Shown here: in pieces, positions 22,600 through 33,211 of the stretch | Layout: every line of letters starts with the position of its first letter | Position numbering within the stretch: position 1 is the stretch's first letter | From: Fasciola hepatica | Lineage: Eukaryota > Platyhelminthes > Trematoda > Plagiorchiida > Fasciolidae | Assembly: GCA_948099385.1 (NCBI GenBank) | Contig: CANUEZ040000168.1 | Span: 12,062,001 to 12,126,000 of the forward strand | DNA: 64,000 bases | Reading direction: 5' to 3' | Program-made: the position numbers and the translations under genes | The notes under the pieces: generated by a model | The model's input: the letters and a program-made list of their open reading frames with translations, nothing else | Database searches by the model: none | Told to the model about the DNA's origin: nothing

Positions 22600-25500
22600 T
22601 TAGAAGATCTGATGTGCAAAGAGAGCTTATTCCAGATTCTGGGGTGCGTGAAGAGAAAAACTTTCAGCGTAGAGAAATCTCCGCCGGGGGTGTGGTAGTG
22701 GTATACTGTCTAATACGGAATAAACAACCAGATTCCGGGGAGAAGCGTAACTGCTTGGAGGGTAAGATTGCTCAGTCACTGATTCATACAAAAAGTGCCA
22801 GGTTGAGGTTGATACGACGAAGCCACAATAGTTCGTTTTTGAGATTTAAATAACTTTATCCGCTGTTTAATTATGCCGGCTACCGATAAGCTGATTTGTG
22901 GATCTTTTCTGAGTACTTCGATAATAATCCTGTCAGATTTTCGCATGCTAGAGAAGACTAAGGGGCACTATTCGAGAAGGGGCCTGGCGTGTACTTTGTA
23001 TATGAAATTAATGCCCTTCCCAGGCCAGAAGGGTCTGAACGAAAGACCGAGACACTTTTCAGCCTTCATTGTCTGGAAGACAGCCTGTTCGGAGAAGTTG
23101 AAAGAGCAAGAATAACTCAGGCCAGGGTGTCCTACTAGGGGCTCTCTCTCCATTGGTGAACAGAAGATGCATAAGGAACCTGGAGAAACCTGGCGTTTGT
23201 AAGATAAATACACCTATCGGCGGAGAACTTCACAGCTCACTTTGAGCACCATTCATGGAAAGCGAAGATTTTGAGGATGGTGGTGCTGAGGTCGCCAGGC
23301 TAAAAAGTGTAAGCCGTCTTAGAGCCGTTCGCAAACAACAACTGCCTGTCTCTTCGTATTACCGGAAACATGATTAATGTGCAGGAGAAAAGAAGGGGGC
23401 CTTGAACGCTGCTCTTAATGACACCGCCCTAACAAGCGCAGGGCTGAAGTTGTGCCCGCTAATCAAAACAACCTGTAAAAGATGGAATAAATAAGATGAA
23501 ATCCAAGACATTGGTAGGTTCATAGTGCCAAACGATCGTAGCTTTGGTAAAAGGTGGAGGTGAGATACAGAACCTAATACCTTAAATAATTCTAGATAAA
23601 GTACAACGAAATGTATCCCTTTTTCAAGTGAGTGTGTGAAGGGATTCAGAGAGTCATACTGACGAGTCATACACGACCGTGAATGGGGCAATCCATGTTT
23701 ATTTCCAGCGAGCAGGTTTAGGCCCAATAAATAGCTAATAACGTGATCTTTTACTATCTTTTCATATATTTACAATAAAATGGAGGTTTGGTTTATAGAG
23801 CGATAAATGGACACCCCATGTCAAGGTCCCTTTCTATGAATGAGAACGGTTGCCAAGAGCTTCTAATCAGCAGATACAGTGCAACCCTTAAGTGGAAGGG
23901 TAAAGAGAATAAGTGGCAGGAGGGGGGATCCGGTCTGCCAGTGACAGGAGTAACTTGTGGTAGGCCATCAGGACCTAATTGAGGGGAAGGCTTGCTATTT
24001 GATAAAAGCTCAGTGGCACTCCCGGAATCGAAGAATGTGATAGAAAGGACAGAGTCAGTAATGGCTAAAGATCGGGGAGGGCAACGGAAGCAAATGGAGC
24101 CACTGATGATGCGAAGAAGGCGTTGAAGGCTTTGGCTATGTAAAGTGGAGGGGCAGTTGACGAGTTTTCATCCGGAAATGGCAGCTGGAGGTCCGCCTTG
24201 ATACCAGCGTTTCTAGAATAATGCAAAGTAGAAAGAAGCTCAGCTTTATTTGGATGGGCCAATGTCTTAGATTCTTGGTAGCGAAGTCTCGCATTATCTT
24301 GCCGCTGAATAAGTGCCGAGAGGTGGTTTGAACGAATGAAAAATGAAAAGTCGTCGGAATTGCGTAGTTGCTTGAGAAATTCATGACACTTCTTGAGGAG
24401 TGGCGGGACAGGGGGCCCTTTTTAGTTACAGCCTGAGAAGTGTGGGACAGTCTGTTCAGATAGACGGAAAAGAAGAAGTAGAGGGTACCCGCTGCAATCT
24501 GAGGGTCATGAATGAAAAGATAGTCACCCCAGTCTTTTAGGCGAATAAGAGGGCCTAGGGAAGTCCAATTTTGGCATGAGAATGTATCTTTGGACGGGTG
24601 AGTGGGATTAGGAAGGCTACTAAAAGACAAATGGCAGATGAACGGTTTATGGTCACTGCGAGGAAATTTGTGTTACTGGCAAGTCTACCAGAGGCATGTC
24701 GTGAGTAAATATCAGATCCAGTATGCTTCCGTTTCTGTTAGGTCTGGAACGTTGTGTCTAGCCATCAAGACGAATACTAGTAATTAGGTTCACATAATTA
24801 GGAGGAGCCGAGAGGGCAGGCCGACAGATTTGATGGAGGTCGAAATCACGCACAATACGCTTAGTGTCAAAAGGAAGGAAACAGGGTATTCGAAAGATCA
24901 AATAAGAAGTGAAAACAAGGAACTAGGGGAATTTGGTGAGCAAGGATCGCAGCCAATGTATAAAACAGTGCTTTTGGAGGTTGATGGTGAACCAGAGAGA
25001 ATCAAGAACAGAATCGAGCGCACTATGTGAAAGGGGGTCTTGGTGTAGATTTTCATGACACAGGCTTGGCACCCACCACCACTCCAGTTTAGCCCGTTGG
25101 TCCTTATAAGATTTACCCCACCAAAAGTATTCGAGCATTGGGAGTTCTCCCAGACAGCCAGGATTTTGTTATCAGAATAATGTCGTAATTATATACGAGA
25201 ATAATTTGTTAGGTACAGGAGCCTAGCGAGAATAGAACGGGAGTTGAATAAGGTTAAAGATACGCCGTTTATATAGGTAGTACTGGCATATCAGGCGGCT
25301 AGTGTAAGTTGGAAAAAGACGAGCCATCGCAATTGGGAGGAATGGAGATCAGAGTCAAAGAGGAATATATGAATGTCGAGGCTAGCGAAGGCTCAGATGG
25401 GGTGGCTTCCAGCTGAGCTGGAGTAAATGGTGCAGTGAGAGTGACTGCTGAGCGGTAGAGCATCTGAGCATTAACGGAGGGGGAAATGTCAGGGCAAATG

Positions 25501-25757
25501 GAAAAACCCGTGGAGTTTGGCGGGTCGATAGCAGGCAAGGGTGATTAGGAGCTGTCGAGGAATACTGACCAGTTGGTACTAAGTATTTATCGAGGGGATG
25601 CAGAGGGAAGGGTCGTACATTTTCCGAGAATAGCAGTGTGGAGGGGTAGAGTAGCCCGCTTGTTGTGGGACGGGAAAGGCAAGTTGAGAGGAGCACCAAA
25701 TGTGGAACATTTAGGATTGAGAGCAAAAGAGATAGCTGTCTGGTGGAGAGTGCTACG
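22600..25757 (-). mobile_element. CR1-like LINE E, minus strand (3' part; interrupted by the BEL insertion)
   Basis: Read on the minus strand from 25,750 downwards. A decayed endonuclease is at about 25,740-24,640 ('SLLLSILNV' start; 'FDLHQI' in place of GDFN near 24,833). The spacer is at 24,630-24,065, with the 'AKAFNAFFASSV' block. The 'SKPSPQLGPDGLP' pre-RT motif lies near 23,980. The RT is at 23,727-23,374 ('HSRSCMTRQ', 'LYLELFKVLGSVSHLHLL' where LDFSKAFD is expected, and 'VSLRAAFKAPFF' where PQGSVLGPLLF is expected). The C-terminal region is at 23,213-22,860 ('FNFSEQAV', 'VHARPLLE'). Many substitutions and shifts, so it is non-functional. Its 5' side continues beyond the inserted BEL element at 32,443. 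Confidence 0.75.
25753..25757. repeat. target-site duplication CTACG, left copy
   Basis: The five bases directly before the left LTR equal those directly after the right LTR (32,443-32,447). Five base pairs is the usual duplication length for BEL/Pao integration. Confidence 0.95.
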
Positions 25758-26134
25758 TGTGACAGCCGGTCGTGGAAAATCCCCCTTTTTCCCTCGCGAT
25801 TCAGTGTTTTTCCCAACATCACTCATTTCCATACACTTTTGACTTGTCTTTACGAACTGGTTGTTTTTCTGGACCAATTGTTGTTTGTTCGCGCCCAGAG
25901 CGCTACTTTGGAACATCCTTGTTCAGGACCTGCGTGACGCACCTGCTGTCTGCTCACACGCTGCTATTCGGTTTCTCGTTGTTGAGTCCTTGTGATCGTA
26001 TTATTGAGGTTTGTATATTGTTTATGTCATTGTTTATTTTAATAATCTAGTATCGTAGAATATCACGGATAATCGTCTTCTGATTTCGGGATCCGTTGCG
26101 AATTTGGCTACACATTGCTCAAACGTTCGTAACA
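25758..26134 (+). repeat. BEL1 5' LTR, 377 bp
   Basis: Begins TGTGACAGCC and ends TTCGTAACA. Differs from the 3' LTR at the fourth base (G against A), once in the TTTATGTC/TTTACGTC stretch, and once in the final 30 bases (CTACACATT against CTACGCATT). No obvious TATAAA box; a 'TATTTTAATAATC' AT-rich patch lies at about 26,036-26,048. Confidence 0.97.
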
Positions 26135-26176
26135 ATACTCAATAGATCTATTTGGAACGAGGAAAAATCACGCAAA

Positions 26177-27779
26177 ATTCCAAGAAAAGGATCAAAGGCA
26201 GTCGAATCCGGACAGGAAGTAATACGGCAAGTCTCTGGGGAGGTTTTGGGTACATATGATTCTTTAGTTAATGCTAGATCGCCTAGTCCTGTCAGTGCTA
26301 GTTCATGTGTTATTGAAAACAATATTGATCGTAAGGATGTCGATTTATATAAGCTGAGAATACTAGAACTAGAGCAACAGTTACTTTCGGCTAGACTACA
26401 GGCGCAGGAAGCAGAGAAGTGTACACAGAAACAGCGAGAGCATGAGACCAGTGACTTCGACACTTCCGATAGGTTAGGGTGCAATAAGGTAGGGAACCCC
26501 ACGCCGGTCGCCGACTACAAACCACCATCGATCGATCTGCCTAGTGGAGTTAACGGTTTTCGACGGGCAAGCTGAGCAATACTGCAAGTTTGTCAAACAG
26601 TTCGAGACGTTCGTTGAAAACAAGGTAAACGACCCTGGGCAAAGGCTTCTTTACCTTACTCACTACTGCCGAGGCCGAGCGCGAGAAGCTATCGACGGAT
26701 GCACCATGCTCGACCCAGAACAAGGCTACACAAGGGCAAGAAAGATTCTGAGGGACTTGTTTGGCCAACCTTTCAAAGTAGCCCGTAACCTAATAGAGGG
26801 CGTGATGGCAGAGGCAAAGAGAACCAAGGGCGACGTCTACACCATGGCCGACCTGGTGATCAAGATGCAGAACTGCTCAATAGCCCTCGACCATTTAGGT
26901 TACAGGGCTGACCTAGACGCCATGCACACTTTGGAAGGCATAGTCCGTCACCTCTCTCCCGAACTACAGGGTCGGTGGGCGGAAGAAGCTGAACGGATAA
27001 GCCGAAGCGACAGAGAAGCCAACTTCGAAGACCTGACTGAATACTTAGACAGGCAAACGAAGATAGCTGACAGCAGATTCGGCCGACTCATCCGGGACAG
27101 CAACCGAGCAAACAAGCCCGGTACTAGCCAAGTCCAAACCCCTGTACGGGAACATCCAAAGTACCAGCCTTGGACCAATACACATGTCATTTCATGAGAT
27201 GCTACGGCGAAACCAAATTGCAGATCCTGTGGTACTAGCCATGGCCTACCAGAATGCCCCAAGTTCGGCAACGCCACAATAGACGAACGGTGGGGAATGG
27301 CGAGGATGGCAGGAGCATGTTTCATCTGTCTCAACACCACGCACCGGGCAGCAGCCTGTGGAACAAGGAATCGATGTGGTTACGAGGGCTGCACGGGCAG
27401 ACACCATCGGCTGCTGCATCAGGCGAGAGTAACCATATCCGAGGCGAGTGCCAAGCCCAGCGTGATTTGTTCAACTTCACAATCTGCCAGTAAACCGGTA
27501 CGTTTAGGCGTAGTGGCCGTGGGAGTAGTGACTCCGACTGGGATAGTCAAGGCGTTGGCTTTCGTTGATAGTGGATCCGACACCACTTTAGTGAAAGAGC
27601 GGTTTGCCGACGAACACCAACTGGCTAAAGGTGCGACGTCGTTAGCAGTGAGCACGGTGGGCGGAACACAGGTAATGACTGCCGGTAGATTAAGGCTGCA
27701 ACTCATCTCTCTAGACACTAACGAGGAAATTGAACCAACGGAGGCATTCACGTTAGCGGATCTCCCCATGCGAGCCTAA
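26177..27779 (+). pseudogene. gag: BEL1 gag and protease, broken
   Basis: The codon at 26,177, where the related BEL2 copy has its ATG, is ATT, so the normal start is lost. Then: coiled-coil segment rich in Leu, Glu and Gln (about 26,345-26,430); frameshift near 26,540; DUF1759-type gag domain ('FDGQAEQYCKFVKQFETF', 'LFGQPFKVARNLIEG', 'LVIKMQNCSIALDHLGY') at 26,556-27,050; in-frame TGA at 27,195-27,197; three Cys/His clusters at 27,219-27,255, about 27,318-27,362 and 27,372-27,420, expected to bind RNA. The DUF1758-type aspartic protease has its active site D-S-G-S at 27,567-27,578. A second frameshift near 27,775 leads into RT. Gag packages the RNA and the protease matures the polyprotein in the family; this copy could not make the full product. 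Confidence 0.92.
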
Positions 27780-30700
27780 GGTCGGTGGACGCAATCTTGA
27801 CTCGGTGGCCCCACCTGCAGGATGTAACCGTCGTAGACTGGGAAGATGATGAGGTGGATCTCCTCATCGGATGCGACGTGCCAGAGGCGCATTGGGTGCT
27901 TGACCAAAGAGTGGGCGACCGCCAGGCACCTTATGCCGTACGCACGGCTCTGGGATGGATGTTATACGGTCCAGTAGGGGTACGCGGTTCCGTGAATTAC
28001 TTATCCGCCGAAACGGACCGCATAGAGTATCATCTGCAACGGCTGTATGAAAAAGAGTTTCATAACATTGGAGACGAAAGACCGACGTTGTCTCAAGAGG
28101 ATCACTTCGCTCTACAAACGGTGCGGCAAGGCTCTAGAGGCCTCAAAAAACAGTTCGAGGTTCCCCTCCCATGGCGCACACCGGTCGACCCGTGGACTGA
28201 CAACAGAAATTATGTTCTCCAACGATTACTACGACTAAAAGAACGCTTCATTCGAGACCAGAATCTGTGGGAACGATACGCGGATTTGATGAAGCGAAAC
28301 GAGGCCCTCGGTTACGTTGAAAAGGTGCCTGGAAACACCGACAGCAAAAGGGGTATCTGGTATCTGCCTCACCATCCGGTTATCAACCCCAAGAAACCCA
28401 ATAAACTGCGGGTGGTTTTCGACTGTGCGGCCAAGTTCCAGGGCAAGTCGGTAAACGATCGCCTACTACAGGGGTCTGACTGGACCACACCACTGATCGA
28501 TGTTTTGTGCCGTTTCAGAGTGGGTAAAGTGGCTTTGTCTGCTGACATTAGGGAAATGTTCCATCAGGTGAAGATTTCGGTAGGAGAACGAGATGCTTTG
28601 CGTTTCCTGTGGTGGGAAGGGAGCGACCGGGACAACGCAGTGGTGAATTATAGGATGACCGTCCACCCCTTCGGAGCCACATCGTCACCATTTTGTGCCA
28701 ACTACGCCCTCCGAGAATCAGCGAACAAACATGGCGATCTGGTACATCGGACGGTGGTAGAAAGCGTCAGCAGGAACTTCCACGTCGACGACTACCTTGG
28801 GTCATTCGATGATGTGGAATCAGCTCTAGAGCAGTTCAGGGGTCTGACGAGATTGCTGGAAGAGGGCGGCTTCCATCTAACTAAATGGATGTCGAACGCT
28901 TCAGAAGTGATGAAAGTCATCCCGTATCACGAAAAGGCCGAAAGGGTAAGAGATTTGGACGGCTCTCCACTTCCTATCGAGCGCACTTTAGGGATACAAT
29001 GGGACGCGGAAACGGACGATTTTGTTTTCGAACTGAACGTTCCCGAGCTGCCAATAACCCGTCGTGGCATACTATCTGCCGTCTCAAGTTTGTTCGACCC
29101 GCTCGGTTTCGTCTCACCATGGCTGCTACCCGGAAAGATCTTGCTGCAGCGGCTGTGCCGTAAGAAAGTTGATTGGGACCAGTCACTGGACCGAGGGGAC
29201 CGGCTGGACTGGGAAGAATTTCTGAACACCTTGAGGAAATTAGGGGACATAAGAATCCCACGATGTTTGACTCCTGGCCATACGACACGGACTGGAGAAC
29301 TACATGCCTTTTCCGATGCATCCGAAGTCGGTTATGGAGCTGTGGTGTACGGGCGATGGTGCGCAGGAGATGGACAATATACCACGAGGATCCTGTTCGC
29401 CAAAGCCCGCGTTGCTCCACTGAAGTCGGTCTCAATCCCACGCCTTGAACTCAGCGCAGCCGTGTTAGCAGTCAGGTTGGTGCAAGCTGTGAAGAGATGT
29501 TTCGATCTCTACATTTGGTCGGTGAGCTTCTGGACGGATTCAACGATAGTACTTTACTACATTAACAACGTACGGAGCCGGTTTAATACTTTCGTTGCTA
29601 ACCGGCTCACGATTATCCACGATGAATCAGCCACGCACCAGTGGAGTCATGTCAGGTCTGGCGATAATCCGGCCGACCTGTGCTCCCGAGGTGCGAACAA
29701 CTTCAGGCAACTGGACACGTGGACGAGAGGGCCAAACTTCCTGCAATTGCCCAAACAGGACTGGCCCGTGTTCGAATTAAAAAACCCTACGGAATTGGAA
29801 CTGGAGATCAAAGGCGTAGTGATAGCAACCAACGTCGTCGAAGCGTCGTCCATTTTATCGCGATTGGTCAGGTTTTCTTCCTGGATGAAGACGCTTCGTT
29901 CGCTAGTTTGGTTAACCAGGTTCAAGATACATTTACTAGTCATAAAAGGGCTACGGCCCTCAGGTCGGATACCAGTCGGCCCGATAGGTCCCGATGAGCT
30001 ACAAGCGGCAGAGTACGATATTTTCAGTATGATACAACGCGAGGCTTTCGCCCGAGAACTCAAGAGGGCGGAAGAAGTGGGGCCGACCAATGAAGACATG
30101 CCATCTCCAAGAGGCGAGCTGAAGCGTGTAAACCCCAAACTCATCAACGGACTGCTGCGGGTGGATGGTAGGCTGACCAACGCCCACCTGAACTTCGACA
30201 CAAAGTATCCTATACTGCTGCCTGCGAGACAACCTGTAGTAGAGCTAATGATTCAACACGTCCACGCCATGGAGGGACAGGCCGGGGAAAGTCACGTGAC
30301 GAGCGTCATCCGAAAGCGTCTTTGGTTGTTGAGAGGACGAGATACTGTAAAACGCGTAATCCGACGGTGTGTGCAATGCAGGAGACGCAATGCCACAGCA
30401 GGCAAACAACTCATGGCCCCACTACCAGAATGCAGGGTGACTACGGGCTGGTGGCCGTTCAGTGACACCGGGTTGGACTATTTCGGGCCCTTGTGGATCA
30501 AGTGCGGAAAAAGATTATAAAAGCGATACGGATGTATCATGACGTGCATGAAATCACGTGCGGTACACCTAGAAGTCGCACATTCGATGACGACCGATTC
30601 GTTTCTACGGGCCTTGCAAAGATTTATCAACCGAAGTGGCGTACCGGCCGATATATACTCCGATAATGGATCGAACTTTGTGGGCGCTCAACGGGAATTG

Positions 30701-31369
30701 CAGCGTTGGCACAAGAACATAAACAGGGACGAACTGCAGAATCGAACCGTGGCCTACGGCATACGATGGCATTTCAACCCCCCACAGGCCAGCCACCGAG
30801 GCGGCATATGGGAACGCATGATCCGGTCCGCCAGACGGATATTGCTGTCAATCATGGAGCAGCAGCCGCCCGACGACGAGACGCTGAACACCGTCATGAC
30901 TGAGGTGGAGCGAATCCTGAACAACCGCCCCCTGGTTCCAGTGATTAACGGCGACCCCACCCACCTGGCGCTCACCCCGAACGACTTATTGACGTTAAGG
31001 TCGAACGAGGGTTTCCAAGGGCCGGTAAACCTTCGTGGGAGCTACTTCCACGGGTGGAAGCAAGCGAACTATCCGGTCAAGGTCTTCTGGAGGCGATGGC
31101 TACGGGAGTACCTACCGGCTTTGCAGACTCGACAGAAGTGGCTGGCCAAAACAAGACCATTCAAAGTTGGGGACGTGGTTATGATCGCCGACGAACGCGC
31201 ACATTTCAGCGCTTGGTCTTTGGGAGTAGTTACGGAAACCATCAAAAGCACTGACGAAATGATAAGAACGGTGAAGGTGAAGACAGCTAACGGAGTGCTC
31301 ATTCGTGACATACGCAGTATTAACCTACTCGAGAGCGAAGACGGAGGAGCTGATAACCCTGAGGCCTAG
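27776..31369 (+). pseudogene. pol: BEL1 pol: RT, RNase H, integrase (one in-frame stop)
   Basis: A single frame of more than 900 codons runs to TAA at 30,518-30,520 and then continues in the same frame to TAG at 31,367-31,369. Domains: protease-RT bridge 'LIGCDVPEAHWVLDQR' (about 27,866-27,913); RT with catalytic 'VDD' at 28,784-28,792; connection 'SAVSSLFDPLGFVSPWLLPGK' (29,077-29,139); RNase H with 'FSDASEVGYGAVVY' (29,310-29,350), 'LELSAAVLAVR', 'FWTDSTIVL' (29,529-29,553) and 'DNPAD'; integrase zinc finger with 'CVQCRR' near 30,370. Integrase core acidic residues: 'GLDYFGP' (30,473-30,490), 'YSDNGSNF' (30,656-30,679), 'GGIWERM' (30,802-30,822). DUF5641-type tail 'DVVMIADERAHFSAWSLGVV' (31,172-31,230). 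All catalytic motifs are intact; only the stop within the integrase, just after the first acidic residue, breaks it. Confidence 0.95.
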
Positions 31370-32065
31370 TAAACCTTTTTCACGCCAGTAATCGAGGTGG
31401 ATAAAGAAACACCATATATACCACACAATCTCCGTCAAACACGTTAAGGTGCTCGCGGTCCTTTCGTTGACATTACAGAAGGTTCTTTCCGATATGTGGT
31501 GATGAGTGCGATTCCATTATACATCCCGATACATACACGCATGCACGACGCACTCTACATCCCGTAAACCCATCAAACATGTGACAGTGTTCGTTGTTTT
31601 GCTTTTTGTTGACGCTACCGAATGCCCCTTGCATATGTGGAAGTAGCGGAGCTCAGGTCACACATACATGCTACATTTACTCGTTTTCTTGCCACGCGGT
31701 TTTTTGTTGACATTGCAGAAAGTCCTCCTTTGACGTGTAGTCATACCTGTGATTTCATTGTAACCCCAGCACACACACACGCACACAAACACACTCAAGC
31801 ACGTACATCCGGGACCGGACGGCCCCTTACGAGGACAACGTCTATGTGACCATTCACGCCCGCCATCGGTCATTTGGTCTTGTGGAAGATGTAGACTAGC
31901 CTCACGTCTATGTATCCAATGGATTAGGTGTGACCAGTAGTAGAACGTCGACGACGAGCATTAGACGCGCGCACTGACAGCAAGGCCTAGGCAGGTAGGA
32001 AGAATCAGTACCTTTATACCGAACCTTTGACTTTGCTAAGGATCCAGGAGGATTTTGGTGGGCGG
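31370..32065 (+). repeat. BEL1 3' untranslated region with diverged tandem units
   Basis: Three blocks share a 'ttgttgac.. ac..gaa' core followed by 'atgtg' and a CA-rich stretch, at about 31,465, 31,606 and 31,708. This indicates imperfect tandem units of roughly 100-140 bp. A CA microsatellite is at about 31,769-31,793. The last 25 bases before the LTR (32,041-32,065) are purine-rich and in the place of the polypurine tract that primes plus-strand DNA synthesis. Confidence 0.65.
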
Positions 32066-32442
32066 TGTAACAGCCGGTCGTGGAAAATCCCCCTTTTTCC
32101 CTCGCGATTCAGTGTTTTTCCCAACATCACTCATTTCCATACACTTTTGACTTGTCTTTACGAACTGGTTGTTTTTCTGGACCAATTGTTGTTTGTTCGC
32201 GCCCAGAGCGCTACTTTGGAACATCCTTGTTCAGGACCTGCGTGACGCACCTGCTGTCTGCTCACACGCTGCTATTCGGTTTCTCGTTGTTGAGTCCTTG
32301 TGATCGTATTATTGAGGTTTGTATATTGTTTACGTCATTGTTTATTTTAATAATCTAGTATCGTAGAATATCACGGATAATCGTCTTCTGATTTCGGGAT
32401 CCGTTGCGAATTTGGCTACGCATTGCTCAAACGTTCGTAACA
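32066..32442 (+). repeat. BEL1 3' LTR, 377 bp
   Basis: Begins TGTAACAGCC and ends TTCGTAACA, same length as the 5' LTR. Followed by the right copy of the CTACG target duplication at 32,443-32,447. Confidence 0.97.
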
Positions 32443-33110
32443 CTACGTGAGGCTGAGTGGATGGCACGTGAAAGCCGTGTTCTAGTGTTGGTAGGCGGCA
32501 AATGCCATGAATATGAAGGGGCCACCTAGGCATAGGAACAAAGGGTTTTTCGTAGTTCAAAGCCAGATTCGGTGAGCTGGGGCGAGATGATTTACCAGGA
32601 GGCGGTTGGATGAATGAGGGGCTTGTGAGATTAGTAGGGGACTGGTAGACCCCTTCCTCTGGAAGGCGAGTAGGTTATCGTCGGAGGGAACAGAGAACGA
32701 GTTGGAGTTGGTGATACGCATAACAAGCAGAGAGGTAGGACGGCGTGGTACTAGTTGTCGCCTATTACTGGGCTGCAGTAAAAGGAGAGAAACGAACATG
32801 TCTGGATCACCAGCAATGGGATCACGTTTTAAAGAGTCCAGGGCGGGAGCAGATGGGGGGCAGCTGGTGGTTGTGAAGAGGCGGAAGGTGAGTGTGCAAG
32901 TAAAGCAGTGGGGACGTGAGACGAAGCGGTTGAGCGATCAGCTCTTCGTCGAAGGCTCGGGGTCATCAGGCGTCATTCTCGTGGGGAAGGTCGGGGTAGA
33001 TCTAATAACTTTTTAAAGAGGGGGTTTATCCTGGTCCACCTTCATGCCGTTATGGGAGGGGAATTAGAAGCTGCATCAGTACATATTTTATTGAACCCTC
33101 CGGCAGATAG
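32443..33110 (-). mobile_element. LINE E, 5' part displaced by the BEL insertion
   Basis: Purine-rich plus strand like the sequence left of 25,753. Removing BEL1 and one CTACG joins the minus-strand reading of this segment to the endonuclease start at 25,750. A minus-strand frame at 32,557-32,799 is unrecognised; it could be ORF1 or 5' leader of the LINE. The boundary with BEL2 at about 33,110 is not sharp. Confidence 0.5.
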
Positions 33111-33211
33111 AACACCTAACAATTTCATAATGGTTAGACGGTTATTACTCTGGAAGCGCTTGCGCAGTCCTGTGTACTCAAGTGGAACCTGGACAATAAA
33201 ACCCATTGGAA

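Larger units (their letters stand above)
25758..32442 (+). mobile_element. complete BEL/Pao LTR retrotransposon (BEL1), 6685 bp
   Basis: Bounded by two 377-bp direct LTRs that start TGT and end ACA and are flanked by CTACG on both sides. The interior encodes gag with zinc knuckles, aspartic protease, RT, RNase H and integrase in BEL order, followed by a roughly 700-bp 3' untranslated region. It sits inside the minus-strand LINE E, whose sequence resumes after 32,447. The two LTRs differ at about three positions, so the insertion is recent in relative terms. The coding part has a lost start codon, two frameshifts and two in-frame stops. A solo LTR of the same family is at 60,144, and an LTR scrap at 34,750. 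Confidence 0.95.

Noticed and set aside
27195..27197. TGA in BEL1 gag, and TGA in LINE A at Trp-like positions, as programmed recoding or a changed genetic code
   Set aside because: TAA stops and frameshifts also occur in the same elements, and other TGG/TGA use looks standard. Ordinary decay is simpler.
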